Source: Catellatospora methionotrophica | Lineage (GTDB): Bacteria; Actinomycetota; Actinomycetes; Mycobacteriales; Micromonosporaceae | Assembly: GCF_011297335.1 (NCBI RefSeq) | Contig: NZ_JAAOTJ010000009.1 | Coordinates: forward strand, 124,001-188,000 | Reading direction: 5' to 3' | DNA: 64,000 bases | Shown here: one piece after another, positions 44,917 through 53,987 of the stretch | How positions within the stretch are numbered: position 1 is the stretch's first letter | Layout of the letters: each line of letters begins with the position of its first letter | Position numbers and translations under genes: made by a program | Notes under the pieces: model-generated | Databases searched by the model: none | The model's input: only the letters and a program-made list of their open reading frames with translations | Told to the model about the DNA's origin: nothing

Positions 44917-45765
44917 ATGGCAGGGAAGCTCGCGGTCATCGGTGCGGGACTCATGGGAGCCGGCATCGCCCAGGTGGCGGCGCAGGCCGGCTGGCAGGTC
45001 ACGCTGCGCGATCTCGACGACGCCGCGACCGGGCGGGGCCTGGACGGCATCCGTACCTCGCTGGGCCGGTTCGCCACCAAGGGCACCATCACCGAACAGG
45101 ACGCCCAGGACGCGCTGGCCCGGATCACCACGACGACCGACCTCGACGCCGCGGGCGAGGCCGACATCGTGATCGAGGCGGTCTTCGAGAAGTTGGAGAT
45201 CAAGCAGGAGGTGTTCCGGATGCTGGACCGCATCTGCAAGCCGGACGCGGTGCTCGGCACCAACACCTCCGCCATCCCGATCACCCAGATCGCCGCGGCG
45301 ACGTCGCGGCCCGAGATGGTCGTGGGTACGCACTTCTTCTCGCCGGTGCCGATGATGAAGCTGTGCGAGCTGGTCCGGGGGCACCGGACGAGCGACGAGA
45401 CGCTCGCCGCCGCGCGGGCGTTCGCCGAGGGCATCGGCAAGACCTGCATCGTGGTCAACCGGGACATCGCGGGCTTCGTCACCACGCGACTGATCGCGGC
45501 GCTGGTCGTGGAGGCGGTCAAGCTGGTCGAGTCGGGCGTGTGTACGCCGGAGGACCTGGACACAGCGTGCAAGCTGGGCTTCGGTCACGCGATGGGCCCA
45601 CTGGCCACCACCGACCTGACCGGCGTCGACATCCTTGCCCACGCGGCCCGCAACATCTACACCGACACGGCCGACCCCAAGTTCTTCCCGCCCGAGCTGC
45701 TCCAGCGCATGGTCACCGCCGGCGAACTCGGCCGCAAGTCCGGCAAGGGCTTCTACACGTACTGA
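44917..45765 (+). CDS. 3-hydroxybutyryl-CoA dehydrogenase
   Basis: It oxidises 3-hydroxyacyl-CoA to 3-ketoacyl-CoA (or the reverse) with NAD(P). The 282-residue single-module enzyme has the Rossmann motif LAVIGAGLMGAGIAQVAAQ, DIVIEAVFEKLEIKQEVF, LGTNTSAIPITQIA, the catalytic His in VGTHFFSPVPMMKLCELV, and GYVTTRL-like GFVTTRLIAALVVEAV. ATG 44917 has GGGAGG at 44904-44909. It probably serves butyryl/ethylmalonyl-CoA metabolism along with meaA and the double dehydrogenase at 61442. Confidence 0.94.
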   Translation: MAGKLAVIGAGLMGAGIAQVAAQAGWQVTLRDLDDAATGRGLDGIRTSLGRFATKGTITEQDAQDALARITTTTDLDAAGEADIVIEAVFEKLEIKQEVFRMLDRICKPDAVLGTNTSAIPITQIAAATSRPEMVVGTHFFSPVPMMKLCELVRGHRTSDETLAAARAFAEGIGKTCIVVNRDIAGFVTTRLIAALVVEAVKLVESGVCTPEDLDTACKLGFGHAMGPLATTDLTGVDILAHAARNIYTDTADPKFFPPELLQRMVTAGELGRKSGKGFYTY

Positions 45766-45815
45766 CCGATCCAGCCCCGCCCCGCGCGGCTCCGTCGCGT
45801 CCGGGCTCGTCCGCC

Positions 45816-45880
45816 ATAGACGCTGGCCTATCACGTCGACTATTTGTAGATCAAACTCGATGTAATAGGCCAGCGTCTAT
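45816..45880. repeat. Inverted repeat (family A, copy 2)
   Basis: Perfect 16-bp arms, ATAGACGCTGGCCTAT (45816-45831) and ATAGGCCAGCGTCTAT (45865-45880), extend inward imperfectly (CACGTCGA/CTCGATGTA). The outer arm is identical to copy 1 at 10047-10111. It lies between convergent genes. Confidence 0.85.
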
Positions 45881-45905
45881 GTAAAAAGCGAGGTCGGGTG
45901 GGCGC

Positions 45906-46700
45906 TCAGGTGGTGGACAGGGCGCGGCCGAGGAAGTCGAAGGCCGCCGGGGTGATCGAGTTCCAGTAGGTGCGGGTGTGTGCGCCGTCGGCGTAGGCGG
46001 TCGTCGCGCCTGGGATCGTGGGCGCGAGCGCCTGCACCTCGCCGTAGAAGCCGTCCTGCTTGCCGCACCACAGCGCCACGGGCGTGCCCGCCAGCGCCGC
46101 CGCGTCGGCGAAGACGCGGTCGCCGGGCGCGACGGCGGGCGAGAACGCGGCCACGGCACGGTACGCGCGGGGGTGTGACTCGGCCAGGCGCAGGACTCCG
46201 TAGCCGCCCATCGACCAGCCCCACAGGGCCAGCCGAGTCGTGTCGAAGCCCCGCTCGGCGCACCAGGCGGGCAGCTCCTCGTACGCCATCCGCTGCGGGT
46301 CGTCTGCTCCTGAGGGTTCCCAGCGCAGCCGCCCGCCGGTCGCCCCGGCCAGCACGAACGGCGGCACGCCGCGCTGGGCGGCGTCGCTGAGGAAGCGGCC
46401 GAAGCCGAAACCGGGGTAGCCGGCGGCGGTCGCCGACGCGCCGTGCAGCACCAGGCAGACGGGCAGGCCGCGGCCGTCGCCGTGACCGGCGGGGACCGCG
46501 GTGTAGAAGTCGACGGTCGCGCCGCGGGCGGCCGAGCGCCGCTGCTCCAGCCGCTCGTCGCCGAGCGGAACGTCCGGGACCAGCGCGGCGGCGGTCTCGG
46601 CGTCGTCGGGGCGGTTGCCGCGCCAGGCCAGGACGCCGCCGAGCGCCGCCGCGCCGAGGGTCACCCCCGCCGCGACCCGCAGCATCCGGCGGCGCTCCAT
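45906..46700 (-). CDS. Exported alpha/beta-hydrolase (esterase-like)
   Basis: A 264-residue protein with an N-terminal MERRRMLRVAAGVTLGAAAL, a twin-arginine-like or Sec signal. The hydrolase domain shows oxyanion-region VCLVLHGASATAAG, nucleophile GWSMGGYGVL near Ser163, acid region GKQDGFY, and the C-terminal His in ADGAHTRTYWNS. It resembles the esterase D/antigen 85-like group; the substrate is unknown. The ATG overlaps the stop of the ABC permease by one base, so it is the third gene of that operon. Confidence 0.88.
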   Translation of the reverse strand: MERRRMLRVAAGVTLGAAALGGVLAWRGNRPDDAETAAALVPDVPLGDERLEQRRSAARGATVDFYTAVPAGHGDGRGLPVCLVLHGASATAAGYPGFGFGRFLSDAAQRGVPPFVLAGATGGRLRWEPSGADDPQRMAYEELPAWCAERGFDTTRLALWGWSMGGYGVLRLAESHPRAYRAVAAFSPAVAPGDRVFADAAALAGTPVALWCGKQDGFYGEVQALAPTIPGATTAYADGAHTRTYWNSITPAAFDFLGRALSTT

Positions 46701-47560
46701 CAGCCCTCCCGCTTGGTCGTCCAGCGGAATCCGACCAGGCACAGGACCAGTCCGCCGACGCACCAGGCGGCCAGCACGAGGGCGACCCGGCCCAGCTCGT
46801 ACGACCCGGCGACCTCCTGGGCGGCGAACGACTCGGGCAGGAAGACGCTGCGCAGTCCCTGGCACATCCACTTGAGCGGGAACAGCGCCGCGAACTGCTG
46901 CATCCAGTGCGGCAGGTCGTTGTACTCGAAGAACACGCCCGACGTGAACTGCAGGATCAGCGCGATCGGGGTGACCACGGCCGGTCCGGCGCGGCCGGTC
47001 TTCGCGACGCCGGAGAAGGCGATGCCGCACAGCGTGCAGGCGATCAGGCCGAGCACGCTGACCCACGCGAAGGTGAACCACTTCTGCCCGGTGTCGGGCA
47101 GCTGGAGGTCGTAGAAGGCGACGGCGACGGCCAGCAGCATCACGACGGAGACGAAGGCCAGCGCCGCCACGCACAGGATCTTGCCGGCGAAGAAGACCCA
47201 CTTCGGCATCGGCGTGCCCCGGTAGCGCTTGAGCACGCCCCGGTCCCGCTCGATGGGGATGGTGATGGCCAGGTTCTGGAACCCGGTGGCCATGATGCCG
47301 GAAGCGATCATGCCGGTGACGAAGTACTGCGACAGGGTCACCGCCGGGATCTCACCGGGCGGGGTGATGACCACGCTGCCGAAGATCGACCCGAAGATCA
47401 GCATCAGCATCACGGGGAACAGCAGCGTGAAGACCAGGGACTCCCGGGTACGCACGAACTGCTTGAACTCGATCCCGCCCTGCGCCAGGGCCAGGCTCAA
47501 CCCGCTCGCCTGCCGGACGGCAGGTCGCGCGGTTTCCTTCTCGGTAGTCGTCGCGCTCAC
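46700..47560 (-). CDS. ABC-2-type exporter permease
   Basis: A 286-residue membrane protein with six helices. It contains EFKQFVRTRESLVFTLLFPV, QNLAITIPIERDRGVLKRYR, GTPMPKWVFFAGKILC and SGVFFEYNDLPHWMQQFAAL, typical ABC-2 permease features. It overlaps the ATPase stop by 4 bp and the hydrolase start by one base. Confidence 0.93.
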   Translation of the reverse strand: MSATTTEKETARPAVRQASGLSLALAQGGIEFKQFVRTRESLVFTLLFPVMLMLIFGSIFGSVVITPPGEIPAVTLSQYFVTGMIASGIMATGFQNLAITIPIERDRGVLKRYRGTPMPKWVFFAGKILCVAALAFVSVVMLLAVAVAFYDLQLPDTGQKWFTFAWVSVLGLIACTLCGIAFSGVAKTGRAGPAVVTPIALILQFTSGVFFEYNDLPHWMQQFAALFPLKWMCQGLRSVFLPESFAAQEVAGSYELGRVALVLAAWCVGGLVLCLVGFRWTTKREG

Positions 47561-48420
47561 GCCGGCTCCTGCCCGTTCTCGCCGATCATCTTCAGGTAGA
47601 CGTCCTCCAGCGTGGGCCGGGTGACGGTCAGCTCGGGCACCTCACCGCCGAACGAGGCGGCCAGGCGCTGCACCACCTCGGTGGGCCGGTCGGTCTCCTC
47701 GGTGCGCTGCCCGCCGCCCTCGCGCCAGCTCACCGTGGCCGTGGCCAGGTGCCGCCCGCCCAGCTCGGCGGGGGTCGACACGGCGATCATGGTGCCGCGG
47801 GCGATCACGCCGACCCGGTCCGCGAGCGCCTCGGCCTCGTCCAGGTAGTGCGTGGTCAGCAGGATCGTGGTGCCGGTGTGCGAGAGCTGGCGGATCAGCT
47901 CCCAGAACTCGCGGCGCGCGGCCGGGTCGAAGCCCGTCGTCGGCTCGTCGAGGAACAGCACCTCGGGCTGGTTGACGATGCCCAGCGCCACGTCGAGGCG
48001 GCGTTTCTGGCCACCGGACAGGGTGTGCGTACGCGAGTTCGCCTTCTCGCTCAGCCCGACCCGCTCGATGACCTCGTCGGGGTCGGCCGGGTTCGGGTAG
48101 AAGCGGGCGAAGTGGCGTACCACCTCGTGCACTTTGAGCTCGTCGAACTCGCCCGTGCCCTGCAGCACGATGCCGACCCGGCGACGCCAGTCGCGGTCGG
48201 CCCTGGCCGGGTCGACGCCGAGCACGGAGACCGTGCCGGCATCCCGGGCGCGGAAGCCCTCCAGGATCTCCACCGTCGTGGTCTTGCCCGCCCCGTTGGG
48301 GCCCAGCAGCGCGAACACCTCGCCGGGTGGCACGGCCAGGTCCACGCCCGCGACGGCGACGTTGTCCGCATAGGACTTGCGCAGCCCGGAAACGCTGATC
48401 GCCAGCTCTTCGTGAGTCAC
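47557..48420 (-). CDS. ABC exporter ATP-binding protein
   Basis: A 287-residue ATPase with Walker A LLGPNGAGKTTTVEIL, signature LSGGQKRRLDVALGI, Walker B VLFLDEPTTGFD, H-loop LTTHYLDEAEALADRV and a short C-terminal domain. All motifs are canonical, unlike the ATPase at 40699. TATCGT (48428-48433, minus strand) ends 7 nt before GTG 48420, so I chose this start (GTG 48429 overlaps the hexamer) and infer a leaderless mRNA for the three-gene operon. Confidence 0.95.
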   Translation of the reverse strand: MTHEELAISVSGLRKSYADNVAVAGVDLAVPPGEVFALLGPNGAGKTTTVEILEGFRARDAGTVSVLGVDPARADRDWRRRVGIVLQGTGEFDELKVHEVVRHFARFYPNPADPDEVIERVGLSEKANSRTHTLSGGQKRRLDVALGIVNQPEVLFLDEPTTGFDPAARREFWELIRQLSHTGTTILLTTHYLDEAEALADRVGVIARGTMIAVSTPAELGGRHLATATVSWREGGGQRTEETDRPTEVVQRLAASFGGEVPELTVTRPTLEDVYLKMIGENGQEPA

Positions 48421-48522
48421 ACCCGGCACGATACGTCAGCGCCCCATCGAGGTCCGCCCCTGCTCGGCCGGGGGCGAGCGACGCCACGTCCCCCTATGAG
48501 ATTCTTCACCGGCACAAGTTAC

Positions 48523-48546
48523 TGAACGTTCACTTAGCATCGGCGT
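48523..48546 (+). promoter_or_regulatory. meaA promoter with palindromic operator TGAACGTTCA
   Basis: A perfect 10-bp palindrome, TGAACGTTCA (48523-48532), extends imperfectly to ACTGAACGTTCACT. 2 bp further is a -10-like TAGCAT (48535-48540) that ends 6 nt before the ATG. A repressor, plausibly of the TetR type given the ACTGAACGTTCAGT-like sequence, would cover the -10 spacer. Confidence 0.65.
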
Positions 48547-50538
48547 ATGGAGCCTCGTCTCGCTGATCGTGACCGTCCCTGGGTCATGCGCACCTACGCC
48601 GGTCACTCGAACGCGGCGGCCACCAACGCGCTGTTCCGGCGCAACCTGGCCAAGGGCCAGACCGGGCTGTCGGTCGCCTTCGACCTGCCCACGCAGACCG
48701 GCTACGACCCCGACCACGAGCTCGCCGCCGGTGAGGTCGGCCGGGTCGGCGTGCCGGTGGCGCACCTGGGCGACGCGCGGACCCTGTTCGACGGCATCGA
48801 CCTCGCCGCCGCGAACACCAGCATGACCATCAACGCCACCGCGATGTGGCTGCTCGCGCTGTACGTCACCGTCGCGAAGGAGCAGGGCGCCGACCCCGCC
48901 GCGCTGGCCGGGACGACGCAGAACGACATCATCAAGGAGTACCTGTCGCGGGGGACGTACATCTTCCCGCCCGGCCCGTCGCTGCGGCTGACCACCGACG
49001 TCGTCGCGTGGACCGTCGCGAACGCGCCCGCCTGGAACCCGGTCAACATCTGCTCGTACCACCTCCAGGAGGCGGGCGCGACGCCCGTGCAGGAGGTCGG
49101 CTTCGCGCTGGCCACCGCGGTCGCGGTGCTCGACCGGGTGCGCGACGGCGGCCAGGTCGCGCCCGAGCGCATGGGCGACGTGGTGCAGCGCGTGTCGTTC
49201 TTCGTCAACTCCGGTGTGCGCTTCGTCGAGGAGATGGCGAAGATGCGCGCGTTCAACCGGCTCTGGGACGAGATCACCCGCGACCGGTACGGCGTCACCG
49301 ACCCCCGGCAGCGGCGGCTGCGCTACGGCGTACAGGTCAACTCGCTGGGCCTGACCGAGTCGCAGCCGGAGAACAACGTCGCCCGGATCGTGCTGGAGAT
49401 GCTCGGCGTCACCATGTCCCGCGACGCCCGCGCCCGCGCCGTGCAGCTGCCCGCCTGGAACGAGGCGCTGGGCCTGCCCCGCCCCTGGGACCAGCAGTGG
49501 TCCCTGCGCCTCCAGCAGGTCCTGGCGTACGAGTCCGACCTGCTGGAATACCCCGACCTGTTCGCCGGGTCGCACGTCGTCGAAGGGCTGGTCGACGAGA
49601 TCGCCGACGGGGCCCGCAGGCAGCTCGCCGAAGTGCTCGACCTCGGCGGCGCGGTCGTCGCGGTGGAGAGCGGGCACCTCAAGAGCGCGCTGGTCGCCTC
49701 GCTGGCCCGGCGGCGCGGCCGGGTCGAGTCCGACGAGGACGTGGTGGTCGGGGTCAACCGGTTCGTGGAGACCGAGGCCTCGCCGCTGACCGCCGCGGGC
49801 GCGCAGGCCATCGAGCAGGTCGACCCGGCCGCGGAGAAGGCCGCGATCGACGCCGTCCAGCGCTGGCGTGCCGAGCGTGACGCGTCGGCCGCCGCCGCGG
49901 CGCTGGACCGGCTGCGGGCCGAGGCCGCCGGATCGGGCAACCTGATGCCCGCGACGCTGGACTGCGTACGCGCCGGGGTGACCACGGGCGAGTGGGCCGG
50001 TGTGCTGCGCGAGGTGTTCGGGGAGTACCGCGCGCCGACCGGCCTGAGCAGCGGCGTCTCGGGCGGCGCGGACGGAACGCTGGTCCGGGTGCGCGAGCGG
50101 GTGCAGGCCACGGCCCGCGAACTCGGCCGCCCGGCGCTGCGGCTGCTCGTCGGCAAGCCCGGTCTCGACGGGCACTCCAACGGCGCGGAGCAGATCGCCG
50201 TACGCGCCCGCGACGCCGGGTTCGAGGTCGTCTACCAGGGCATCCGGCTGACGCCCGCGCAGATCGTGGCGGCGGCCGTGCAGGAGGACGTCGACCTGGT
50301 CGGCTTGTCCGTGCTGTCCGGCTCACACCTCAACGCGGTCCCCGCGGTGCTGGCCGGGCTGCGCGCGGCCGGGCTGCCCGACCTGCCGGTCGTGGTCGGC
50401 GGCATCATCCCCGACGACGACGCCGAGGTCCTCCGCGAGGCGGGCGTCGCCCGCGTCTTCACCCCGAAGGACTTCGCCCTCACCGACATCATGTCCGACC
50501 TGGTCACCGTCATCCGCAACCGCCACGACCTCCCCTGA
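48547..50538 (+). CDS. meaA: Ethylmalonyl-CoA mutase-like protein MeaA (adenosylcobalamin-dependent)
   Basis: A 663-residue B12 mutase with the catalytic (beta/alpha)8 barrel in the first two thirds (MRTYAGHSNAAATNALFRRN, FDLPTQTGYDPDHELAAGEV, NTSMTINATAMWLLALY). The C-terminal cobalamin domain has the DxHxxG motif KPGLDGHSNGAEQI near residue 540, SVLSGSHLN and VVVGGIIPDDD. The combination of both domains in one chain and the barrel sequence match MeaA-type mutases of actinomycetes, which isomerise ethylmalonyl-CoA to methylsuccinyl-CoA in the ethylmalonyl-CoA pathway. The promoter is leaderless with a palindromic operator. Confidence 0.92.
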   Translation: MEPRLADRDRPWVMRTYAGHSNAAATNALFRRNLAKGQTGLSVAFDLPTQTGYDPDHELAAGEVGRVGVPVAHLGDARTLFDGIDLAAANTSMTINATAMWLLALYVTVAKEQGADPAALAGTTQNDIIKEYLSRGTYIFPPGPSLRLTTDVVAWTVANAPAWNPVNICSYHLQEAGATPVQEVGFALATAVAVLDRVRDGGQVAPERMGDVVQRVSFFVNSGVRFVEEMAKMRAFNRLWDEITRDRYGVTDPRQRRLRYGVQVNSLGLTESQPENNVARIVLEMLGVTMSRDARARAVQLPAWNEALGLPRPWDQQWSLRLQQVLAYESDLLEYPDLFAGSHVVEGLVDEIADGARRQLAEVLDLGGAVVAVESGHLKSALVASLARRRGRVESDEDVVVGVNRFVETEASPLTAAGAQAIEQVDPAAEKAAIDAVQRWRAERDASAAAAALDRLRAEAAGSGNLMPATLDCVRAGVTTGEWAGVLREVFGEYRAPTGLSSGVSGGADGTLVRVRERVQATARELGRPALRLLVGKPGLDGHSNGAEQIAVRARDAGFEVVYQGIRLTPAQIVAAAVQEDVDLVGLSVLSGSHLNAVPAVLAGLRAAGLPDLPVVVGGIIPDDDAEVLREAGVARVFTPKDFALTDIMSDLVTVIRNRHDLP

Positions 50539-50604
50539 CCCACGCCGCCCCGTGGCCGGGGCCGCAGCCGCCCGATGATCGCCGACCACAGGGCGGGGTG
50601 GCGG

Positions 50605-51261
50605 TCAGGCCAGGGTCAGGGCGGTGGTGGCGAGCATGCCGGCCAGGATGGTCAGGGCGATGGCACCGGCGTCCAGGCGGGCGCCGAACCAGCGGTCGGC
50701 CAGGTCGTCGGCGGGGAGCAGGCCGGACAGCGGTGCGCCGAGCAGGACCAGCCAGCCTGCGAGCAGCCCGACCGGGCCCTGGGCCTGGAGGAAGGCCGCG
50801 AGCAGGGTGACCACCGCGGCGCAGGCCGCGCCCAGGGCGAACAGCAGCGGCAGGATCAGCGGGGGCAGCTTCTCGCCGCCCCGGCGGGCCCGGTCGATGC
50901 GGGCGGCGGCGGTCTCCAGCAGCGCGATCGGGTCGGTGTTCGCGGCGGCGGGCTGCTCGGGCAGCGGCAGCGGGGGCGGCACGGGCCCCAGGCGGCGGCC
51001 ACGGCGGCCGCGTACCTCCTTCAGTTCGTCCCACAGCGCGCCCGCCGCGAGGTCGGTCTGCGCGACGAGGCGCTGCGCGTGCGCCATCCGGGCGCTCGCC
51101 GCGACCACGGCGTCGTCGGCCGCGGCGAGGTCGTGCTCGATGGTGGCGATGCCGTCCGCGTGGGACTGCACGGCCGCGGTCAGCGCCGACTCGTGCCGCC
51201 GGGACGCGGCGACCAGATCGGCGATCATCGCGCGGTAGCGGACCGTCGGGGGAGAGGTCAC
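50605..51261 (-). CDS. Coiled-coil plus membrane protein, last gene of the FtsK-like operon
   Basis: I do not recognise this 218-residue protein. Residues about 15-75 are an Ala-rich amphipathic coiled coil, followed by a Pro-rich linker (PVPPPLPLPEQP), then three hydrophobic helices (about 134-160, 165-183 and 198-217) at the C-terminus. So the coiled coil is probably cytoplasmic and the C-terminus spans the membrane. GTG 51261 overlaps the stop of the FtsK-like gene by 4 bp, which implies coupled synthesis. It may anchor the ATPase, which lacks membrane helices of its own. Confidence 0.82.
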   Translation of the reverse strand: MTSPPTVRYRAMIADLVAASRRHESALTAAVQSHADGIATIEHDLAAADDAVVAASARMAHAQRLVAQTDLAAGALWDELKEVRGRRGRRLGPVPPPLPLPEQPAAANTDPIALLETAAARIDRARRGGEKLPPLILPLLFALGAACAAVVTLLAAFLQAQGPVGLLAGWLVLLGAPLSGLLPADDLADRWFGARLDAGAIALTILAGMLATTALTLA

Positions 51262-53987
51262 GGGGCCACCTCGTACGGGATGATGATCTGCGCCCGCTGG
51301 TGTACCGCGCGGTCGAAGTGCAGGGCGCGGTTGAGCCTCGGATACCAGGCCGGGCCGCCGGGCTGCGGATACAGGGCAGACAGCTCCGGCCCGTGTACGT
51401 CCAGGGCCACCCACGCCCCGATCGCGTCGAAGCGGGCCCCGGGGCCGCCCAGATCGTCGCGCAGCCGGGCGACGGTCCGCCACCACCCGAGCAGGTGGGT
51501 ACGCCGTTCCGGGCCCCGCGTCAGCACGGTGCGCAGCAGTTCGTGGCCGCTGGGCAGGCCCGGTCCGGGCTTGGCGGCCAGGCGGGCGGCCACGGCGTCC
51601 AGGGCGAACGCGAACACGTAGTGGGGGGACGCCGTGGCGTCGTCGTGCCCCTCGCCGGTGCTCCCGGCCAGTTCGGCCAGCAGACCGGTCACGCCGTCGG
51701 CGTCGTACCAGTCGCAGCGGTGGCGGGCGTCGAGCACCGCGTGCAGCGACTTGGCGGCGGTGGTCGCGTCGGAGTCCAGGCACAGCACGCTGAACCGGGC
51801 CGAGCCTGCCGTGTGCTGGCTGCCCAGGGCGTGCCCGGCGGCCAGCAGCACCGCGCAGGCCTCGTCGGCGCGGGTGCCGAGCACGGCGAGGTTGCGGCCG
51901 GGGGCGCGGTTGAGACGCAGCGTGGCCGGGCGGCCCGTCACGTCGATGGTCTCGCCGAGCAGCGCCACCGCGCCGATCGCGGCGGGCAGCTCCGGCGCGG
52001 GCGGGGGCGGCAGCAGCGGGAACAGCGGACGGGAGTCGCCGTCGAACAGCCGCGGCGGCTCTGCCCCCTCGGGCCGTGCCGCCCACAGCTGCTCCTGCAG
52101 CCCGAGCCAGGTCGCGCGGTCGCCCGCGTCGGGCAGGCGCACGATGGTGTTGGCCGAGGGCACACCCGAGTCGGCGTTGACCACGGCGTGGCAGCGCGGG
52201 ATCAGCTCGGCGGCCAGGTTCACGTCGGACAGGATGCGCCGCGCCTTGGGCAGCGCGATGCGCAGCGTGAACTGCGAGACCAGGCCCGAGCGGCCCCACA
52301 GCGCCTCGATGCCGGACACGTCCTGGCTGGCCAGTACGAGATGGATGCCCTGGGAGCGGCCCCGGCGGGCCAGGTCCTCCAGCAGGTCGACGGCCTCGCT
52401 GGTCACCGCGTCGCGGGCGCCCAGCAGCACCTGGAACTCGTCGATGACGGCCACGATGCGCGGCCAGTCCCCGGCCGGGTCCTCGGCCCGCAGCTCGGCG
52501 AGCTTGGTCGCCTCGTGCTGCTTGGCGGCGGCGGCCCGGCGCTTGAGCTCCTCGGCCAGGTGCCGCAGCAGCGCCAGGCCGAACTCCCGGTCGCTGTTGA
52601 CGTTGACGCCGACCAGCCGCACCTGCGGCAGCCAGCTCGGATCGCGGGTGCCGGGGGCGAAGCGCGCGAAGGACACGCCCTCCTTGAAGTCCAGCAGGTA
52701 CAGCGACAGCTCGCCGGGGGAGTAGCGGGTGGCCAGCGCGGCCAGCCAGCAGTAGATCAGGTTCGTCTTGCCCGAGCCGGACGGGCCGCCGATCAGCGCG
52801 TGCGGCGGGTCGTCGCCGAGCACCAGTTCCACCAGCCGCCCGTCGGTGCCCTCGCCGATGGGCGCGCGCAGCGCCTCGGCCGAGGACTGCTGCCAGATCT
52901 CGTCGGGCAGCAGCGCCGCGAACGGCACCGGCGGCGGCCCGGCGGTGGCCTGCTCGGCCAGCGCGCGGCAGACGCCGGTGACCAGGGCCGCGCCGGGCGG
53001 GGCGTCCAGGCGCACCGGGATCTCGCCGGTCAGGCTGGTCCGGGCGGTGCCGCCCGCGCGCAGCGCGATCGTCTCGACGTCGGCGTCGGGGGCGAGGCCG
53101 AAACCCCGGCTGATCAGGTGTACGCCGGCCGCGACCCCGGTCCGGGCGACCCGGTCGAGCTGGGCGCGCTCCGCCTTGGACAGGTCCGTGCCGTTGGGGT
53201 CGGCCAGCAGCACCGCCACCCGCCACGGCTCCGGGCGGCGGCCGGTCTCGGCGGCCAGTTCGGCCACGCTCAGGTAGACCCCGCCGAGCACGTTCTCGTT
53301 GATGCGCCGGATCTGCTCGGCGAGGTCGTCGAGCAGCGGGGCGAGCCCGCCCGGCCCGAGGTAGGAGATCAGCCCGGCCGGGGCCAGCGGGGCGAGCCCG
53401 GCCAGTGCGCCGCCGAGACGGCCCGGGTCGTACACGCTGATCCGCAGCGAACCCGGCGGCACCGACGCCAGCGCGCGCAGCAGCATCGCCCCGATCAGGG
53501 CGTCCACCGCCGCCGTGCCGTCGCCGGACACGCTCAGGTGCGCGGTGTCCAGCAGCGGCACCAGGGCCGGGACGGGTGCGTCCGGGGCGGGCTCCTGCAC
53601 CAGCCAGCCGATGCGCAGCAGCCCCGGGGTCAGCCCGGCCTGCGGCTCCGGCCGCATACCGGGTCGCCATGACGCCCACGGGCTGCCCGCGGTGCCCGGC
53701 GCCGCCGCCTCGGCGAGCGTGAGCAGGCCCCGGCCCAGTTTCACGGTCTCCCGCTCGCGGCGGGCCCGCGCCTCGGCCAGCGCGGTGTCCCGCGTGGACA
53801 GCAGTTCGTCGCGCCGGACCGGTGCCGAGCGCCGTACGGCGTCGAGCTGCGCGAGTGCGGCGGTCCGGGCGGCCACGGTGGCGGCCAGCGAGGCGCGGGC
53901 GGCGTGCCGGGCCGCGGCCAGTTCCCTGCGTACCGCCGCGACGATGCCTCGGCTGGTCGGCGCAGTCGCGGCGTCCTGCTCAGCCAC
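51258..53987 (-). CDS. FtsK/SpoIIIE-like P-loop ATPase, no membrane segment
   Basis: A 909-residue protein. Residues 1-90 are an Arg/Ala-rich coiled coil. Residues about 120-340 look like a degenerate FtsK fold (SLRISVYDPGRLGGALAGL, WRVAVLLADPNGT). The active ATPase is at about 380-630: Walker A GGPSGSGKTN (400-409), LYLLDFKEGVSF, Walker B IVAVIDEFQVLLG (Asp516-Glu517), SQGIHLVLASQDVSG. A third ATPase-like region follows (LNRAPGRNLAVLGTRADEA) without a P-loop Lys. This resembles the multi-ATPase FtsK/EccC group rather than chromosome-segregation FtsK, because it has no membrane domain or gamma domain. It overlaps its upstream neighbour by 8 bp. Confidence 0.88.
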   Translation of the reverse strand: MAEQDAATAPTSRGIVAAVRRELAAARHAARASLAATVAARTAALAQLDAVRRSAPVRRDELLSTRDTALAEARARRERETVKLGRGLLTLAEAAAPGTAGSPWASWRPGMRPEPQAGLTPGLLRIGWLVQEPAPDAPVPALVPLLDTAHLSVSGDGTAAVDALIGAMLLRALASVPPGSLRISVYDPGRLGGALAGLAPLAPAGLISYLGPGGLAPLLDDLAEQIRRINENVLGGVYLSVAELAAETGRRPEPWRVAVLLADPNGTDLSKAERAQLDRVARTGVAAGVHLISRGFGLAPDADVETIALRAGGTARTSLTGEIPVRLDAPPGAALVTGVCRALAEQATAGPPPVPFAALLPDEIWQQSSAEALRAPIGEGTDGRLVELVLGDDPPHALIGGPSGSGKTNLIYCWLAALATRYSPGELSLYLLDFKEGVSFARFAPGTRDPSWLPQVRLVGVNVNSDREFGLALLRHLAEELKRRAAAAKQHEATKLAELRAEDPAGDWPRIVAVIDEFQVLLGARDAVTSEAVDLLEDLARRGRSQGIHLVLASQDVSGIEALWGRSGLVSQFTLRIALPKARRILSDVNLAAELIPRCHAVVNADSGVPSANTIVRLPDAGDRATWLGLQEQLWAARPEGAEPPRLFDGDSRPLFPLLPPPPAPELPAAIGAVALLGETIDVTGRPATLRLNRAPGRNLAVLGTRADEACAVLLAAGHALGSQHTAGSARFSVLCLDSDATTAAKSLHAVLDARHRCDWYDADGVTGLLAELAGSTGEGHDDATASPHYVFAFALDAVAARLAAKPGPGLPSGHELLRTVLTRGPERRTHLLGWWRTVARLRDDLGGPGARFDAIGAWVALDVHGPELSALYPQPGGPAWYPRLNRALHFDRAVHQRAQIIIPYEVAP

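Noticed and set aside
50605-53679. Open frame of 1024 codons on the minus strand in a second frame across the FtsK-like gene
   Set aside because: Only the last part (50605-51261) is a plausible protein. The rest is Arg/Ala/Gly/Pro repeat-like and overlaps an intact FtsK-like ATPase.
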